A stretch of 64,000 nt of DNA, taken from assembly GCF_014200505.1 (NCBI RefSeq), contig NZ_JACHBX010000001.1:310001-374000 (forward strand), given 5' to 3'. Source of the stretch: Massilia aurea (GTDB taxonomy: Bacteria; Pseudomonadota; Gammaproteobacteria; Burkholderiales; Burkholderiaceae_D). Under the pieces are notes generated by a model. It did not search any database and had not been told where the DNA came from. It saw only the letters and a program-made list of their open reading frames with translations. This document shows positions 1-10,863 of this stretch, in pieces; the first letter of the stretch is position 1, and every line of letters starts with the position of its first letter. A program made the translations under genes and the position numbers.

Positions 1-900
1 GTGCAGCCAGATGTTCATCTTGGCCGAATCGTTCATGTCGCCCGTGTAGTTCAGCTCAGTGGCGAGTTCCTTGCGCGACTGCAGGCTGCTGTCCAGGCCG
101 AGCAGCTTGAGCAGGTCGACGATCGACGAACGCCAGTTCAGTTGCTGGCCCGACGAGGCGAGCATGCCGTTCAGGACTTGCTCGACGTCGACTGGCTGGG
201 CTGGCGCCGCTGCTGGTGCTGGCGCTGCTACTGGTACGGCGGCCGTTGGTGCTGCCGGTGCTGCGGTCGGGGCAGCAGGTGCAGCCGTTGGCGTTGCCGC
301 CGGTGCTGCGTCTTTTTTGCCTGGGAAAATTTTATGGAAGATGTTGCTCAGGATACCCACGGGACCCTCCTTTTCTGGTGATTGCTTACGGATATTGTTT
401 GCCATGTAGCCCAGTGCGACGGCCAGGGCGGCGCCCCCGGCAGCCTTGATCAGCGTCGGATGCTCGGCGTAGAAGTCGCTCATGCGATCGACGATGCCGG
501 GATTCTGCTGTTGTGCTTTTTCAGCCAGTTCCTGCACTTGTTCAGGCGAAACCTGCGCCGCCTGTTCAGGCGTAACCTGCGTTGGCACATTGTTGCCGAA
601 GATCTTGCTCAGTGCACCACCGGCGACCGACGACAGCACGCCGCCGCCTGCGCCGCCCAGCAAGCTGGTCAGCATGCCGGCGCGCTGGTGCTGGTCGCTC
701 TGGCCAAACAGCTGGCTGACCATTTGCGGGAACGGCGGGGTCTGGTCGGAGCGCAGTGCGCTCGCGATGCCTTGCGCGACGCTGGCCCGGGGCGCGTTCT
801 GCGCTACTTGGTCGAAGTCGGCGGCAGCATTGCCGTTGGTGCTGGCGGCGCCTGCGCCACCAAGATATTGCTGCAACAAATTACCTAAATCAAAAGCCAT
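1..900 (-). CDS. Gly/Ala-rich protein continuous with a DUF3597 domain (3' end outside window)
   Basis: The reading frame is open from an ATG at 898-900 to the window edge, 300 codons without a stop. Residues 1-180 are Gly/Ala/Gln-rich and belong to no family I recognise; they start MAFDLGNLLQQYLGG and include a short hydrophobic stretch near 153-170. From codon 181 the protein reads VGILSNIFHKIFPG, followed by an Ala/Pro linker and then SSIVDLLKLLGLDSSLQSRK and ELATELNYTGDMNDSAKMN. This is the conserved core of DUF3597, a small domain of unknown function that normally stands alone. A perfect Shine-Dalgarno sequence precedes codon 181 (a GTG), so DUF3597 may also be made as a separate product. 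The fusion is seen directly; function is unknown. Confidence 0.8.
   Translation of the reverse strand, partial: MAFDLGNLLQQYLGGAGAASTNGNAAADFDQVAQNAPRASVAQGIASALRSDQTPPFPQMVSQLFGQSDQHQRAGMLTSLLGGAGGGVLSSVAGGALSKIFGNNVPTQVTPEQAAQVSPEQVQELAEKAQQQNPGIVDRMSDFYAEHPTLIKAAGGAALAVALGYMANNIRKQSPEKEGPVGILSNIFHKIFPGKKDAAPAATPTAAPAAPTAAPAAPTAAVPVAAPAPAAAPAQPVDVEQVLNGMLASSGQQLNWRSSIVDLLKLLGLDSSLQSRKELATELNYTGDMNDSAKMNIWLH
358..372 (-). promoter_or_regulatory. internal ribosome binding site and GTG start for DUF3597
   Basis: On the minus strand AAGGAGG (372-366) lies five bases before an in-frame GTG (360-358) that begins the canonical DUF3597 sequence VGILSNIFHKIF. It is a complete anti-16S match inside an open frame, so a second, shorter protein could start here. 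Confidence 0.6.
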
Positions 901-1004
901 GTGTTCTCCTGCTGGGTGAATGCCGGGATGGATGACCAGCGTAGGCGTTTTGATATGGACCGCTCTGTACGATGACGAACCCACGGTGCATCGATCATCA
1001 ACGA

Positions 1005-1039
1005 TCTGCGCTCTGTGAACTGCGCTCTGCGCTCTGTGA
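1005..1039. repeat. 14-bp direct repeat, 21-bp period
   Basis: TCTGCGCTCTGTGA occurs at 1005-1018 and again at 1026-1039, with a partial third copy between. The 21-bp spacing is two helical turns. It lies in the gap between the divergent DUF3597 and DUF1294 genes and could be a tandem regulator site; nothing else stands out in 901-1127. Confidence 0.5.
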
Positions 1040-1127
1040 TCATTACGTGGGTGTTGCGCAGGAAAGGGTAGTGCCGCATGTATTTGCCAGGTGGACACGA
1101 CAGTACCGCGAACGGTAAGCTGTCGGC

Positions 1128-1478
1128 ATGCCCTACGTCCCGCTTGCCGTGTTCCTCGTCCTCTACCTGTTTGCCAGCCTGGCCTGGAACATGTCCCAGG
1201 TCGTCGGCGCCGCCTACCTCGTTACCAGCCTGACCTGTTTCGTGGCCTACGCGATGGACAAGTCGGCTGCGCGCGCCAGCACCTGGCGCACGCCGGAAGC
1301 CACGCTCCTGCTGCTGGGTCTGATCGGTGGCTGGCCCGGCGCCGTGCTGGCGCAACAGTGGCTGCGCCACAAGACCAGCAAGCAATCGTTCCAATGGAAG
1401 TTCCAGGCGACGGTGGCGCTGAACCTGGCCGTATTCGCATTCCTTGCCTACCGTTTCGGTCAACCGACCGCCGCATGA
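1128..1478 (+). CDS. DUF1294 domain membrane protein
   Basis: A 116-residue integral membrane protein with about four hydrophobic segments (roughly 4-20, 26-42, 57-75, 92-110). The middle carries the DUF1294 signature: WRTPE, then LGLIGGWPGAVLAQ, then RHKTSKQSFQ around residues 52-90. In many proteobacteria this domain is fused behind a cold-shock domain; here it stands alone. Function is unknown. Its stop overlaps the start of the next gene (ATGA), so the two are probably translated together. Confidence 0.85.
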   Translation: MPYVPLAVFLVLYLFASLAWNMSQVVGAAYLVTSLTCFVAYAMDKSAARASTWRTPEATLLLLGLIGGWPGAVLAQQWLRHKTSKQSFQWKFQATVALNLAVFAFLAYRFGQPTAA

Positions 1479-2245
1479 TGACGAACGATCCCGTGTGGCC
1501 ATGGCCCCGCATTCTCGCGCACCGTGGCGGCGGCACGCTCGCGCCCGAGAACACGGTGGCCGGCTTGCGCTGCGGCATGGCAGCGGGCTTTCGCGCGATC
1601 GAGTTCGACGTCATGCTGGCGCGCGACGGCGTCCCCGTGGTGCTGCACGACCCGGGCCTGGGCCGCACGGTCCGGGGCAGCGGCAGCGTGTTCGAGCACG
1701 ATGCGCTTGAGCTTGCCGCGATGGATGCCGGCAGCTGGTTCGGCCATGGATTCGCGGGCGAGCCGGTGCCGTTGTTCGACGCCTTCGCGCGCCTGTGCAT
1801 GGCCCACGGCATCTGGATGAATATCGAGATCAAGCCGGCGCCCGGCTACGAACGCGAGACGGGCCACATCGTGGCGCAGATGACCGCCGCGCTGTTCGCT
1901 GACGCACTCGCATCCGGCGACCCGGCCGCGTTGCCGCTGTTGTCGTCATTCAGCGACGTCGCGCTGGCAGCGGCGCAGGCGGCGGCCCCGACCCTGCCGC
2001 GCGCCTGCCTCATCAGCGCGCTCGGCGCCGATTGGCAGGTGCGGGCGCAGGCGCTCGGTGTGCACGCCATCCATACCAACCACTTGCACCTGAGCCGGCA
2101 GCAGGCACGCACCGTCAAGGACGCCGGCTACGGCCTGTTCTGCTACACCGTCAACGATGCCGGCCGCGCGCGCGAACTGCTGGCCTGGGGTGTGGACGCC
2201 TTCTGCACCGACCGCATCGACCTGATCACGCCCGATTTCACCTGA
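1475..2245 (+). CDS. ugpQ: glycerophosphodiester phosphodiesterase (cytoplasmic type)
   Basis: 256 residues without a signal peptide, typical of the cytoplasmic UgpQ-type enzymes that split glycerophosphodiesters into glycerol-3-phosphate and an alcohol. Visible GDPD motifs are AHRGG (catalytic His16), PENT (Glu25), EFDVMLARDGVPVV (metal ligands Glu43 and Asp45) and HDPGLGRT (His58, the second catalytic His). The C-terminal half has EIKPAPGYE and the family ending VNDAGRARELLAWGVDAFCT plus a TDRID stretch. The ATG at 1475 overlaps the DUF1294 stop; the frame continues upstream, but the HRGG motif sits correctly only with this start. Confidence 0.92.
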   Translation: MMTNDPVWPWPRILAHRGGGTLAPENTVAGLRCGMAAGFRAIEFDVMLARDGVPVVLHDPGLGRTVRGSGSVFEHDALELAAMDAGSWFGHGFAGEPVPLFDAFARLCMAHGIWMNIEIKPAPGYERETGHIVAQMTAALFADALASGDPAALPLLSSFSDVALAAAQAAAPTLPRACLISALGADWQVRAQALGVHAIHTNHLHLSRQQARTVKDAGYGLFCYTVNDAGRARELLAWGVDAFCTDRIDLITPDFT

Positions 2246-2339
2246 CAGCAGGTCCAGGCACTATATTTACTCTGTGACCTCAAGTAACAGGGAGGGAGTG
2301 ACGTTAAGAAGGGACGATCACCCTGACGGTGTTGCCACC

Positions 2340-3995
2340 ATGGCGCTTTCCATTTCGACGAATACCCTGTCGCTCAGTACGCAGCGCAGCATGCGCACGC
2401 ATGACACGGAGGGGGCAAAGCTCACCGAGCGCCTGAGCTCCGGCATGCGCATCAACCGGGCATCCGACGATGCGGCCGGCCAGGCGATCACGTCGCGCCT
2501 GTCGTCGAACCTGCGCGGCGTCAGCCAGGCGATGCGCAGCCTGAGCGACGCGACATCGATGCTGCAGGTGGCCGACGGCGCCATGGCCAGCGTCACCGAT
2601 ACCCTGCAACGCCTGCGCGAGATGGCGGTGGCGGCCGGCAACGGCAGCTACACGGACGGGGATCGCGGCGCGCTGCAGAAAGAAACGCAGGCACTGCTGC
2701 AACACATCACGCAGGTGGGCACCGACACCAGCTTCAACGGGCAAGCGCTGTTTTCGCAGGACACCGTCAGCATCGGCGGCGACGAACGGCGGCGCGCCGT
2801 GCTCGATGGCCTGCAGTCCGGCTGGCTCAGTTCGGCCGAGGACCTGATCAAGCAGCATTACGGGCTCATGGGCGATGGCGCCAAACTGACTGTCAACCTC
2901 GACACCACGGACGGTGGCTATAACGTGCTCGCCTCGGTGTCCGGCACGTCGTCCGGCGGCAAGCTGAACAATCTGCACCTGAATATCGACATGGCCGACT
3001 TCGGCACCGCGCCTACCCCCGACGGTGGCAGCGCGCCGCTCTACAGCGACCGCATCGTCGCCCATGAAATGGTGCACGCCGTGATGGGCCGCACGATGAA
3101 TATGGGGTCGCTGCCGCAATGGTTCGTCGAAGGCACGGCTGAACTGATCAATGGCGCCGACGAACGGCTGGCCGGCGCCGGCAGCATCGCAGGCGTGGTC
3201 GCCACCATCGCTGGCGGCGGTTTTTCGTACGAAGGCGGGTATGCCGCCAGCCGCTACCTGCACGACCGCATGAAGGGCCTGGGCGTGGAGGGCGGCATCA
3301 AGGGCATCATGCAATACCTGAACAACAACCAGTCGGCCGATCTCGACGCCGCGCTCAATGCCGTGTCGAAAGGCGTGTACACCAGCAGTGCCGCGTTCCT
3401 GGCCGACTTCGGCGCCAATGGCGAACAATTTATCAATACAAAAATGAATCTGACCAATGCCGATACGGGCGCCATCGGTGGCCTCGATGCCGATGGCGGC
3501 CCCGTGCGCGATGCCCGCGCCGTCGTGCCCGCCAGCGGGACCAGCAATGCCGCGGACGGCCTGGCCGGTTTCAACGTCGTCTACCCGGACGAAGGCAGCG
3601 CCAGCGGCGTGCGGCGCGTGCAGGTGCAGGCCGGCGACAGTGCCGGCGACCTGATCGACCTGCAATTCTCGTCGATGAACGCGCGCGCACTGGGGCTGGC
3701 CAATCTCGACATGACACGCTCGAGTGTGGCACTGCTGAGCATCGACCGGGCGCTGGAGTTCGTGGGCGAACAGCGCGTACGCACGGGCGCCTCGAGCAAC
3801 CGGCTGGACCTGGCCGCCGGTGCCCTAGAGACGAGTTCGCAGAACATGCAGGCGGCCCGCTCGCGTATCCAGGATACCGATTACGCGAGCGACACGGCGC
3901 AGCTGACCCGCACGCAGATCCTGCAGCAGGCGGCGTCGGCGATGCTGGCGCAGGCCAATGGGCAACCACGCTCCATCCTGAGCCTGCTGCGCTGA
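2340..3995 (+). CDS. flagellinolysin: flagellin with inserted HExxH zinc metallopeptidase
   Basis: 551 residues from the ATG at 2340, whose product starts MALSISTNTLSLSTQRS, the classic flagellin N-terminus. Residues 1 to about 137 form the flagellin D0/D1 helices (LSSGMRINRASDDAAGQAI, LQRLREMAVAAGNGSYTD, TSFNGQALF). From about 444 to the end comes the C-terminal partner (ALEFVGEQRVRTGASSNRL, QDTDYASDTAQLTRTQIL, ending SILSLLR). The roughly 300-residue variable region between is not an ordinary antigenic domain. It holds HEMVH (His242, Glu243, His246) and, 18 residues on, FVEGTAE (Glu264), a gluzincin-type zinc site. This is the architecture of the flagellinolysins, flagellins reported to polymerise into proteolytic filaments. 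A GTG at 2274 would add 22 residues, but flagellin export favours the ATG. No flagellar gene adjoins it. Confidence 0.9.
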   Translation: MALSISTNTLSLSTQRSMRTHDTEGAKLTERLSSGMRINRASDDAAGQAITSRLSSNLRGVSQAMRSLSDATSMLQVADGAMASVTDTLQRLREMAVAAGNGSYTDGDRGALQKETQALLQHITQVGTDTSFNGQALFSQDTVSIGGDERRRAVLDGLQSGWLSSAEDLIKQHYGLMGDGAKLTVNLDTTDGGYNVLASVSGTSSGGKLNNLHLNIDMADFGTAPTPDGGSAPLYSDRIVAHEMVHAVMGRTMNMGSLPQWFVEGTAELINGADERLAGAGSIAGVVATIAGGGFSYEGGYAASRYLHDRMKGLGVEGGIKGIMQYLNNNQSADLDAALNAVSKGVYTSSAAFLADFGANGEQFINTKMNLTNADTGAIGGLDADGGPVRDARAVVPASGTSNAADGLAGFNVVYPDEGSASGVRRVQVQAGDSAGDLIDLQFSSMNARALGLANLDMTRSSVALLSIDRALEFVGEQRVRTGASSNRLDLAAGALETSSQNMQAARSRIQDTDYASDTAQLTRTQILQQAASAMLAQANGQPRSILSLLR

Positions 3996-4016
3996 GAATG
4001 GATCGGGGAGCTAGGC

Positions 4017-4022
4017 TATAAT
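4017..4022 (+). promoter_or_regulatory. probable -10 element for alaS
   Basis: A perfect TATAAT lies 45 bases before the alaS ATG, between the flagellinolysin stop and alaS. The -35 region (around 3994) is weak, so only the -10 call is made. Confidence 0.45.
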
Positions 4023-4067
4023 CGTTCCTTTATAGGCACGCTGCCTCATTCCGCCCAACGATCAGAC

Positions 4068-6677
<2,610 letters not shown>

Positions 6678-6693
6678 GCAGCGTCCTGTCGGA

Positions 6694-6727
6694 TAAAAAA
6701 CGCCGCCTCTTTGGGCGGCGTTTTTTA
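6694..6727 (+). terminator. rho-independent terminator of alaS
   Basis: The stem CGCCGCC / GGGCGGCG (6701-6707 with 6713-6720) is flanked by an A run and followed by TTTTTT. Confidence 0.9.
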
Positions 6728-6789
6728 TTGCCTTCGTTGCATTGCCCTCATAGAATCATGCACGAACATTAACCTTTTAAAAGACGATC

Positions 6790-7791
6790 ATGCTGACATT
6801 TCGGGTTGTGATAACGGGTTTTCTGGCAACGGTAGTGTCGGTGGCGCAGGCCCAGATGCCGGCAAACGACACGGTCAAGGGCGGCAAGGATCATCCACTG
6901 CTCACGCGCTTTGCTGGCGCGAAGCTGGTTGGCTATGAGGTGAAGCAGTTCGATGAGGCCACGCTGCCGGCAGGCAAGCGCGTCCGGATCGCCGGCAAGC
7001 TGGGTTTCGAGAAGACCCTGCGCCTGGAGGGCAAGTACACCCGCATCGCCTACGTCTATCCCCAGGACCGCTCGTCTCTCGAAGTCATGCGCAACTACCA
7101 GGCAGCGCTCGAAAAGGCCGGCATGAAAAGCACCTTCGCCTGCGCCAAGGAAACCTGTGGCGAAAATTTTGGCGACTTCGTGCAGCAGCAGCGGGTAGGC
7201 TACAACTTCATCCAGGGCGGCGAGGCGGCGACCTCGCCCTTCAACTACGGCCGCAATGACAACCGCTATCTGCTCGCATCGGGAACGCGTCCCGATGGGT
7301 CCGCGCTGACCGTTGCCGTGTACATGGTCGATCCGGTCCAAGGAAAGCTTGGCGGCGTCTATCTCGACATCGTCGAAGGCAAGTCGATGGAAGGGGGGAA
7401 GGTCTCTGCCAACCTGAACGCGGCGGACATGGCCAAAGGCATCGCCACGGACGGCAAGGTGGCGATCTACGGCGTCTATTTCGACACCGGCAAGGCCGAC
7501 GTCAAGCCCGAATCGGCAGCTGCGCTGGCCGAGATGGCCACGATGCTCAAGCAGTCGCCAAAGCTCAAGGTGTTCGTGGTCGGCCACACCGACAACCAGG
7601 GCGCCGTGGCCCAGAACCTGACGTTGTCGCAGCGGCGTGCCGAGTCGGTGGTCGGGGCGCTGGCCGGCACCTACAAGATCGATGCCGCGCGCCTCAGTCC
7701 GAAAGGCGTGGCCGCGTATGCGCCGCTGGCGTCGAATCGCGCCGAGGCGGGGCGCCAGCAGAACCGGCGGGTAGAGCTGGTCGAGCAATAA
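6790..7791 (+). CDS. OmpA-family protein with DUF4892-like N-terminal region
   Basis: 333 residues with an N-terminal signal sequence ending near AQAQ (residue 21). The C-terminal 110 residues form an OmpA/MotB peptidoglycan-binding domain: VYFDTGKADVKPES, then VVGHTDNQGAVAQNLTLSQR and AGRQQNRRVELV. The region between (KGGKDHPLLTRFAGAKLVG onward) resembles the DUF4892-type domain often paired with OmpA domains; that assignment is less certain. It probably tethers the outer membrane or a periplasmic domain to the cell wall. It stands alone after the alaS terminator. Confidence 0.85.
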   Translation: MLTFRVVITGFLATVVSVAQAQMPANDTVKGGKDHPLLTRFAGAKLVGYEVKQFDEATLPAGKRVRIAGKLGFEKTLRLEGKYTRIAYVYPQDRSSLEVMRNYQAALEKAGMKSTFACAKETCGENFGDFVQQQRVGYNFIQGGEAATSPFNYGRNDNRYLLASGTRPDGSALTVAVYMVDPVQGKLGGVYLDIVEGKSMEGGKVSANLNAADMAKGIATDGKVAIYGVYFDTGKADVKPESAAALAEMATMLKQSPKLKVFVVGHTDNQGAVAQNLTLSQRRAESVVGALAGTYKIDAARLSPKGVAAYAPLASNRAEAGRQQNRRVELVEQ

Positions 7792-7883
7792 ACGCTGGCG
7801 GTGCGCGACACCATCGCGCAAGCATATTGCGCAGCCTTGCCGGAACGACGGTTGTGCGCGCTCTTTTGGACCGTATCTGGTGC

Positions 7884-8789
7884 TTATGATGCACCGTCAT
7901 CTCGAACGAGTCCGGGAACCTTGGCAAGCACCTGCGCAATGAATTCGATGAAGACCGCTGCACGCTGGGGCAGGCGTCGTTCTGCGGAATACAGCACATT
8001 GACGGGCACAGGCGGCGCCCCATGCGCGGTCAACAATGCGACCAGTTCGCCGCTCTGCAGTTCTTCGGTCACCATCCACGCAGGCAGGTAAGCGATCCCC
8101 AGGTCATTCAGGACGGCGCGCCGGATGCCGTCCAGACTATTGAGCCGCATGCGCCCGCTGACCTTACGATCGCCATCTCTGAATGGCCAGCTGTCATTGC
8201 CGGCTGCCAGCAAGGTATACATGATGCAGTCGTGCGCAGCCAGGTCGCCGGGTTCCAGCGGTGTGCCACGTTGTTTCAGATACGTCCTGCTTGCCACACA
8301 GATGCGCGCGGATTGACCGACGCACCGTGCGCGCAGGGTGCTGTCACGTAATTTGCCACCCCGTATGGCGATATCGATGCCTTCGGCCACCAAGTCGATG
8401 TAGGCGTCACCCAGACGAAACTCCACATCGACATGCGGATAGCGCCGTAGAAAATCCGGCAGGGCGGGTATCAGGAGTTCAGTGCCGATACTCTCCGGAC
8501 AAGCAATGCGCAGCAGTCCATGCGGATCTTGTTGGCCATGCGCCTGTGCTTCGGCTTCTCCGATGATGTCGAGTGCTTGGCGCGCTTGCGCGTAGTAGCG
8601 CTGGCCCTCGGCCGTGGCAACCATCTGCCGCGTCGAGCGATGCAATAGCCGCGTTCCCAGCGACTTTTCCAGTGCCGCCACATGCCGGCTGACGTTCGGT
8701 TGCCCGATCCCGAGCTCCCGCGCGACAGCTGAAAAACTACCGGTTTCGACGGCGCGCACGAAGCAACGCATCCACAACAATTTATCCAT
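7884..8789 (-). CDS. LysR-family transcriptional regulator
   Basis: 301 residues. The N-terminal winged helix-turn-helix is clear (MDKLLWMRCFVRAVETGSFS, then ARELGIGQPNVSRHVAALEK) and is followed by a LysR substrate domain (RIACPESIGTELL; DIAIRGGKLRDSTLRAR). The pattern is that of the subgroup that often controls a divergent oxidoreductase gene. It is transcribed away from the ABM-domain gene starting at 8941, with 151 bp between, which makes that gene the likely target. Confidence 0.93.
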   Translation of the reverse strand: MDKLLWMRCFVRAVETGSFSAVARELGIGQPNVSRHVAALEKSLGTRLLHRSTRQMVATAEGQRYYAQARQALDIIGEAEAQAHGQQDPHGLLRIACPESIGTELLIPALPDFLRRYPHVDVEFRLGDAYIDLVAEGIDIAIRGGKLRDSTLRARCVGQSARICVASRTYLKQRGTPLEPGDLAAHDCIMYTLLAAGNDSWPFRDGDRKVSGRMRLNSLDGIRRAVLNDLGIAYLPAWMVTEELQSGELVALLTAHGAPPVPVNVLYSAERRLPQRAAVFIEFIAQVLAKVPGLVRDDGAS

Positions 8790-8940
8790 TCCTGCCCGTG
8801 TGAATTCACTTTATGCAGCAGGAGCATAAATGATATGAGCGCAGCATGGGTTCTCGTGCAGGCAGTCAGCGATCAGACTGCGCGGGTCGACCCCAAGCGC
8901 ACACGCTCGTGCCCCGGGTTTTACCATGACAGGAACCAAG

Positions 8941-9267
8941 ATGAACACCTCTGCAACTGAACGCTTTGTCAGCCTGGTCGGCACCTATGAAATCGACCCG
9001 CTGGACGCTGCGGCGTTTGCACGCATCGCGACGGCGTCGGTCGACCAGATCGCTGGCAAACCAGGCTGCCTGTATTACAGTGCCTCGCAAGACCTGAAGC
9101 AGGCCAACGTGTTTCATCTGACCGAAGGGTGGGCCACGCAAGAAGCGCTCGATGCTCACCTGAGTAGTCCAGATTTTCTCACCATGCTGGAGCAAGCATT
9201 CACGCTGCGCATCGTGCGCCGTGACATCTACGTGTCTGAGTCGGCAGGGCGAACGTTGTTGGGCTGA
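8941..9267 (+). CDS. antibiotic biosynthesis monooxygenase (ABM) domain protein
   Basis: 108 residues from the ATG at 8941; an ATG five codons upstream (8926) is also possible, but AGGAACC precedes the later one. The sequence FVSLVGTYEIDPLDAAAFAR, then KPGCLYYSASQDL and EGWATQEALDAHLSS matches the ABM/quinol monooxygenase (YgiN-like) fold, a ferredoxin-like dimer. Members oxidise quinols or other small aromatics without a cofactor, or only bind such ligands. The substrate is unknown. It is divergent from the LysR gene. Confidence 0.85.
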   Translation: MNTSATERFVSLVGTYEIDPLDAAAFARIATASVDQIAGKPGCLYYSASQDLKQANVFHLTEGWATQEALDAHLSSPDFLTMLEQAFTLRIVRRDIYVSESAGRTLLG

Positions 9268-9594
9268 TTGGCGCAATCCAGGCGCATTGTCCGCTGTCGG
9301 ACCTGCATTGACCCGCACATCGATGTTTCAAGCGAAGTACCTTCCCACTTTATTGCGCCCAATTGTCTGACCGTCTATTGCACGCGCCGATTTGGGTCGC
9401 ATCTTGTCCGCATGATGCACCACCATAGTGCTTTTTCGTGAGCATCCAGTACAGACTCGGTAGCAGTTCGTCAAGCTTTTAACACTGGGTTGCAGGCTCG
9501 CAACAATCTATGACTATTTTGGTGCGCTGCGTCATACTGTGGGAATTGGAGTAGTATTCGAGTTCCAGCACCCTCCTTACTGATCAGGAATGCG
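9268..9594. other. non-coding gap of 327 bp
   Basis: No credible gene is seen. A five-base-pair hairpin GTCCG/CGGAC sits at 9289-9302, just after the ABM gene, and GATGC...GCATC flanks a T-rich stretch near 9410-9450. Neither is a convincing terminator. The right end presumably holds the promoter of the tusA-like gene. Confidence 0.5.
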
Positions 9595-9858
9595 ATGAGC
9601 GACATCATTTTCGACACTGACACCGACACCATGGAATTCCAGAGAGATCTGGATGCGCGGGGGCTTAATTGCCCACTGCCCATCCTCAAAGCGAAGAAGG
9701 CGCTCGCCGAAATGGAGAGTGGCCAGGTGTTGCGTATCGTGGCCACCGACACCGGCTCCGTGCGCGACTTTCAGGCGTTTGCCAAACAGACCGGCAATGC
9801 ACTGCTGGCCCACACCTTTGAACACGGCGAGTTCACGTTTCTGATGCGCCGCAAGTAA
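9595..9858 (+). CDS. tusA: TusA-family sulfurtransferase-like protein
   Basis: 87 residues. The family motif LDARGLNCPLPILKAKKAL is present, with Cys26 as the sulfur-carrying cysteine in a CPxP box, followed by LRIVATDTGSVRDFQAFAKQ. TusA-like proteins pass persulfide sulfur to tRNA 2-thiouridylation, molybdenum cofactor synthesis or sulfur oxidation. There are no sulfur-metabolism neighbours, so the recipient is not known. An alternative start is the Met at residue 13; the N-terminal extension is Asp/Thr-rich. Confidence 0.9.
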   Translation: MSDIIFDTDTDTMEFQRDLDARGLNCPLPILKAKKALAEMESGQVLRIVATDTGSVRDFQAFAKQTGNALLAHTFEHGEFTFLMRRK

Positions 9859-9865
9859 AAGAAAC

Positions 9866-9892
9866 CGCCGTGTCGCGCCTGTCGACACGGCG
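9866..9892. other. 10-bp perfect hairpin after tusA
   Basis: CGCCGTGTCG (9866-9875) pairs perfectly with CGACACGGCG (9883-9892) around a seven-base loop, seven bases after the tusA stop. There is no U-tract on the plus strand, so it is probably an mRNA 3' end stabiliser or a weak terminator. Confidence 0.6.
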
Positions 9893-10004
9893 CGCACCAT
9901 TGCTGTGCCGGGGTCTGTGCCCCATTTGTTTTCCCCGAATTCATGACAGACCGAGTACTTTAGGTGTTTTCCTCTACTAAAAAATCGCACGCTCGTGCTT
10001 TAAT

Positions 10005-10034
10005 TTGGCCCGTTGCCCCGATTTCTCATATAAT
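10005..10034 (+). promoter_or_regulatory. sigma-70-type promoter of etfBA
   Basis: TTGGCC at 10005-10010 and a perfect TATAAT at 10029-10034 are separated by 18 bp, about 45 bp before the etfB start. Confidence 0.65.
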
Positions 10035-10079
10035 CTGAGCCACTTTAGTCTGTCTCCATCTCATTTTAAAAGGCACCCT

Positions 10080-10829
10080 ATGAAAGTCCTGGTACCCGTC
10101 AAACGCGTGGTCGACTACAACGTCAAGGTTCGCGTCAAGTCCGACAACAGTGGTGTGGATATCGCCAACGTCAAGATGTCGATGAACCCGTTCGACGAAA
10201 TCGCGCTGGAAGAGGCGACCCGCCTGAAAGAAGGCGGCAAGGTTACCGAAGTGGTGGCAGTGTCGATCGGCGTGCCGCAATGCCAGGAAACCCTGCGCAC
10301 CGGTCTGGCCATCGGCGCCGACCGCGCGATCCTGGTCGAAACCGCGGGCGACACCGAGCCGCTGGGCGTGGCCAAGATCATGAAGGCGCTGGCCGACAAA
10401 GAGCAGCCACAGCTGATCATCCTGGGCAAGCAGGCAATTGATGACGACTCGAACCAGACCGGCCAGATGCTCGCCGCACTGCTGGGCTGGCCACAAGCGA
10501 CGTTCGCGTCGAAAGTGGTGCTCGAGGATGGCAAGGTCACCGTGACGCGCGAAGTCGACGGCGGCCTGGAAACCGTGGCGCTCAAGCTGCCTGCAGTCAT
10601 CACCACCGACCTGCGCCTGAACGAGCCGCGCTACGTGACGCTGCCGAACATCATGAAGGCCAAGAAAAAGCCGCTCGAGACGATCAAGCCGGAAGACCTG
10701 GGCGTGGACGTGGCGCCGCGCCTGAAGACCCTGAAAGTCGTCGAGCCAGCCAAGCGCTCGGCTGGCGTCAAGGTCCCGGACGTGGGCACCCTGGTGCAGA
10801 AACTGCGCACTGAAGCCAAAGTCATCTGA
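10080..10829 (+). CDS. etfB: electron transfer flavoprotein subunit beta
   Basis: 249 residues from the ATG at 10080 ([20 protein letters not shown]), the usual EtfB N-terminus. Upstream in-frame codons overlap the promoter and are rejected. The AMP-binding region and the recognition loop are visible ([20 protein letters not shown]). With EtfA it takes electrons from acyl-CoA dehydrogenases and passes them to ETF-ubiquinone oxidoreductase. It is the first gene of an operon with etfA, 34 bp away. Confidence 0.97.
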   Translation: MKVLVPVKRVVDYNVKVRVKSDNSGVDIANVKMSMNPFDEIALEEATRLKEGGKVTEVVAVSIGVPQCQETLRTGLAIGADRAILVETAGDTEPLGVAKIMKALADKEQPQLIILGKQAIDDDSNQTGQMLAALLGWPQATFASKVVLEDGKVTVTREVDGGLETVALKLPAVITTDLRLNEPRYVTLPNIMKAKKKPLETIKPEDLGVDVAPRLKTLKVVEPAKRSAGVKVPDVGTLVQKLRTEAKVI

Positions 10830-10863
10830 GCCGTTTGTCGTTACTTACAAGATAGGAATCAAC

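Noticed and set aside
885-1502. 205-codon minus-strand frame across the DUF1294 gene
   Set aside because: It overlaps both real genes and the repeat region and has no family features.
9866-9892. Intrinsic terminator after tusA
   Set aside because: The stem is perfect but there is no U-tract on the plus strand, so it was listed only as a hairpin.
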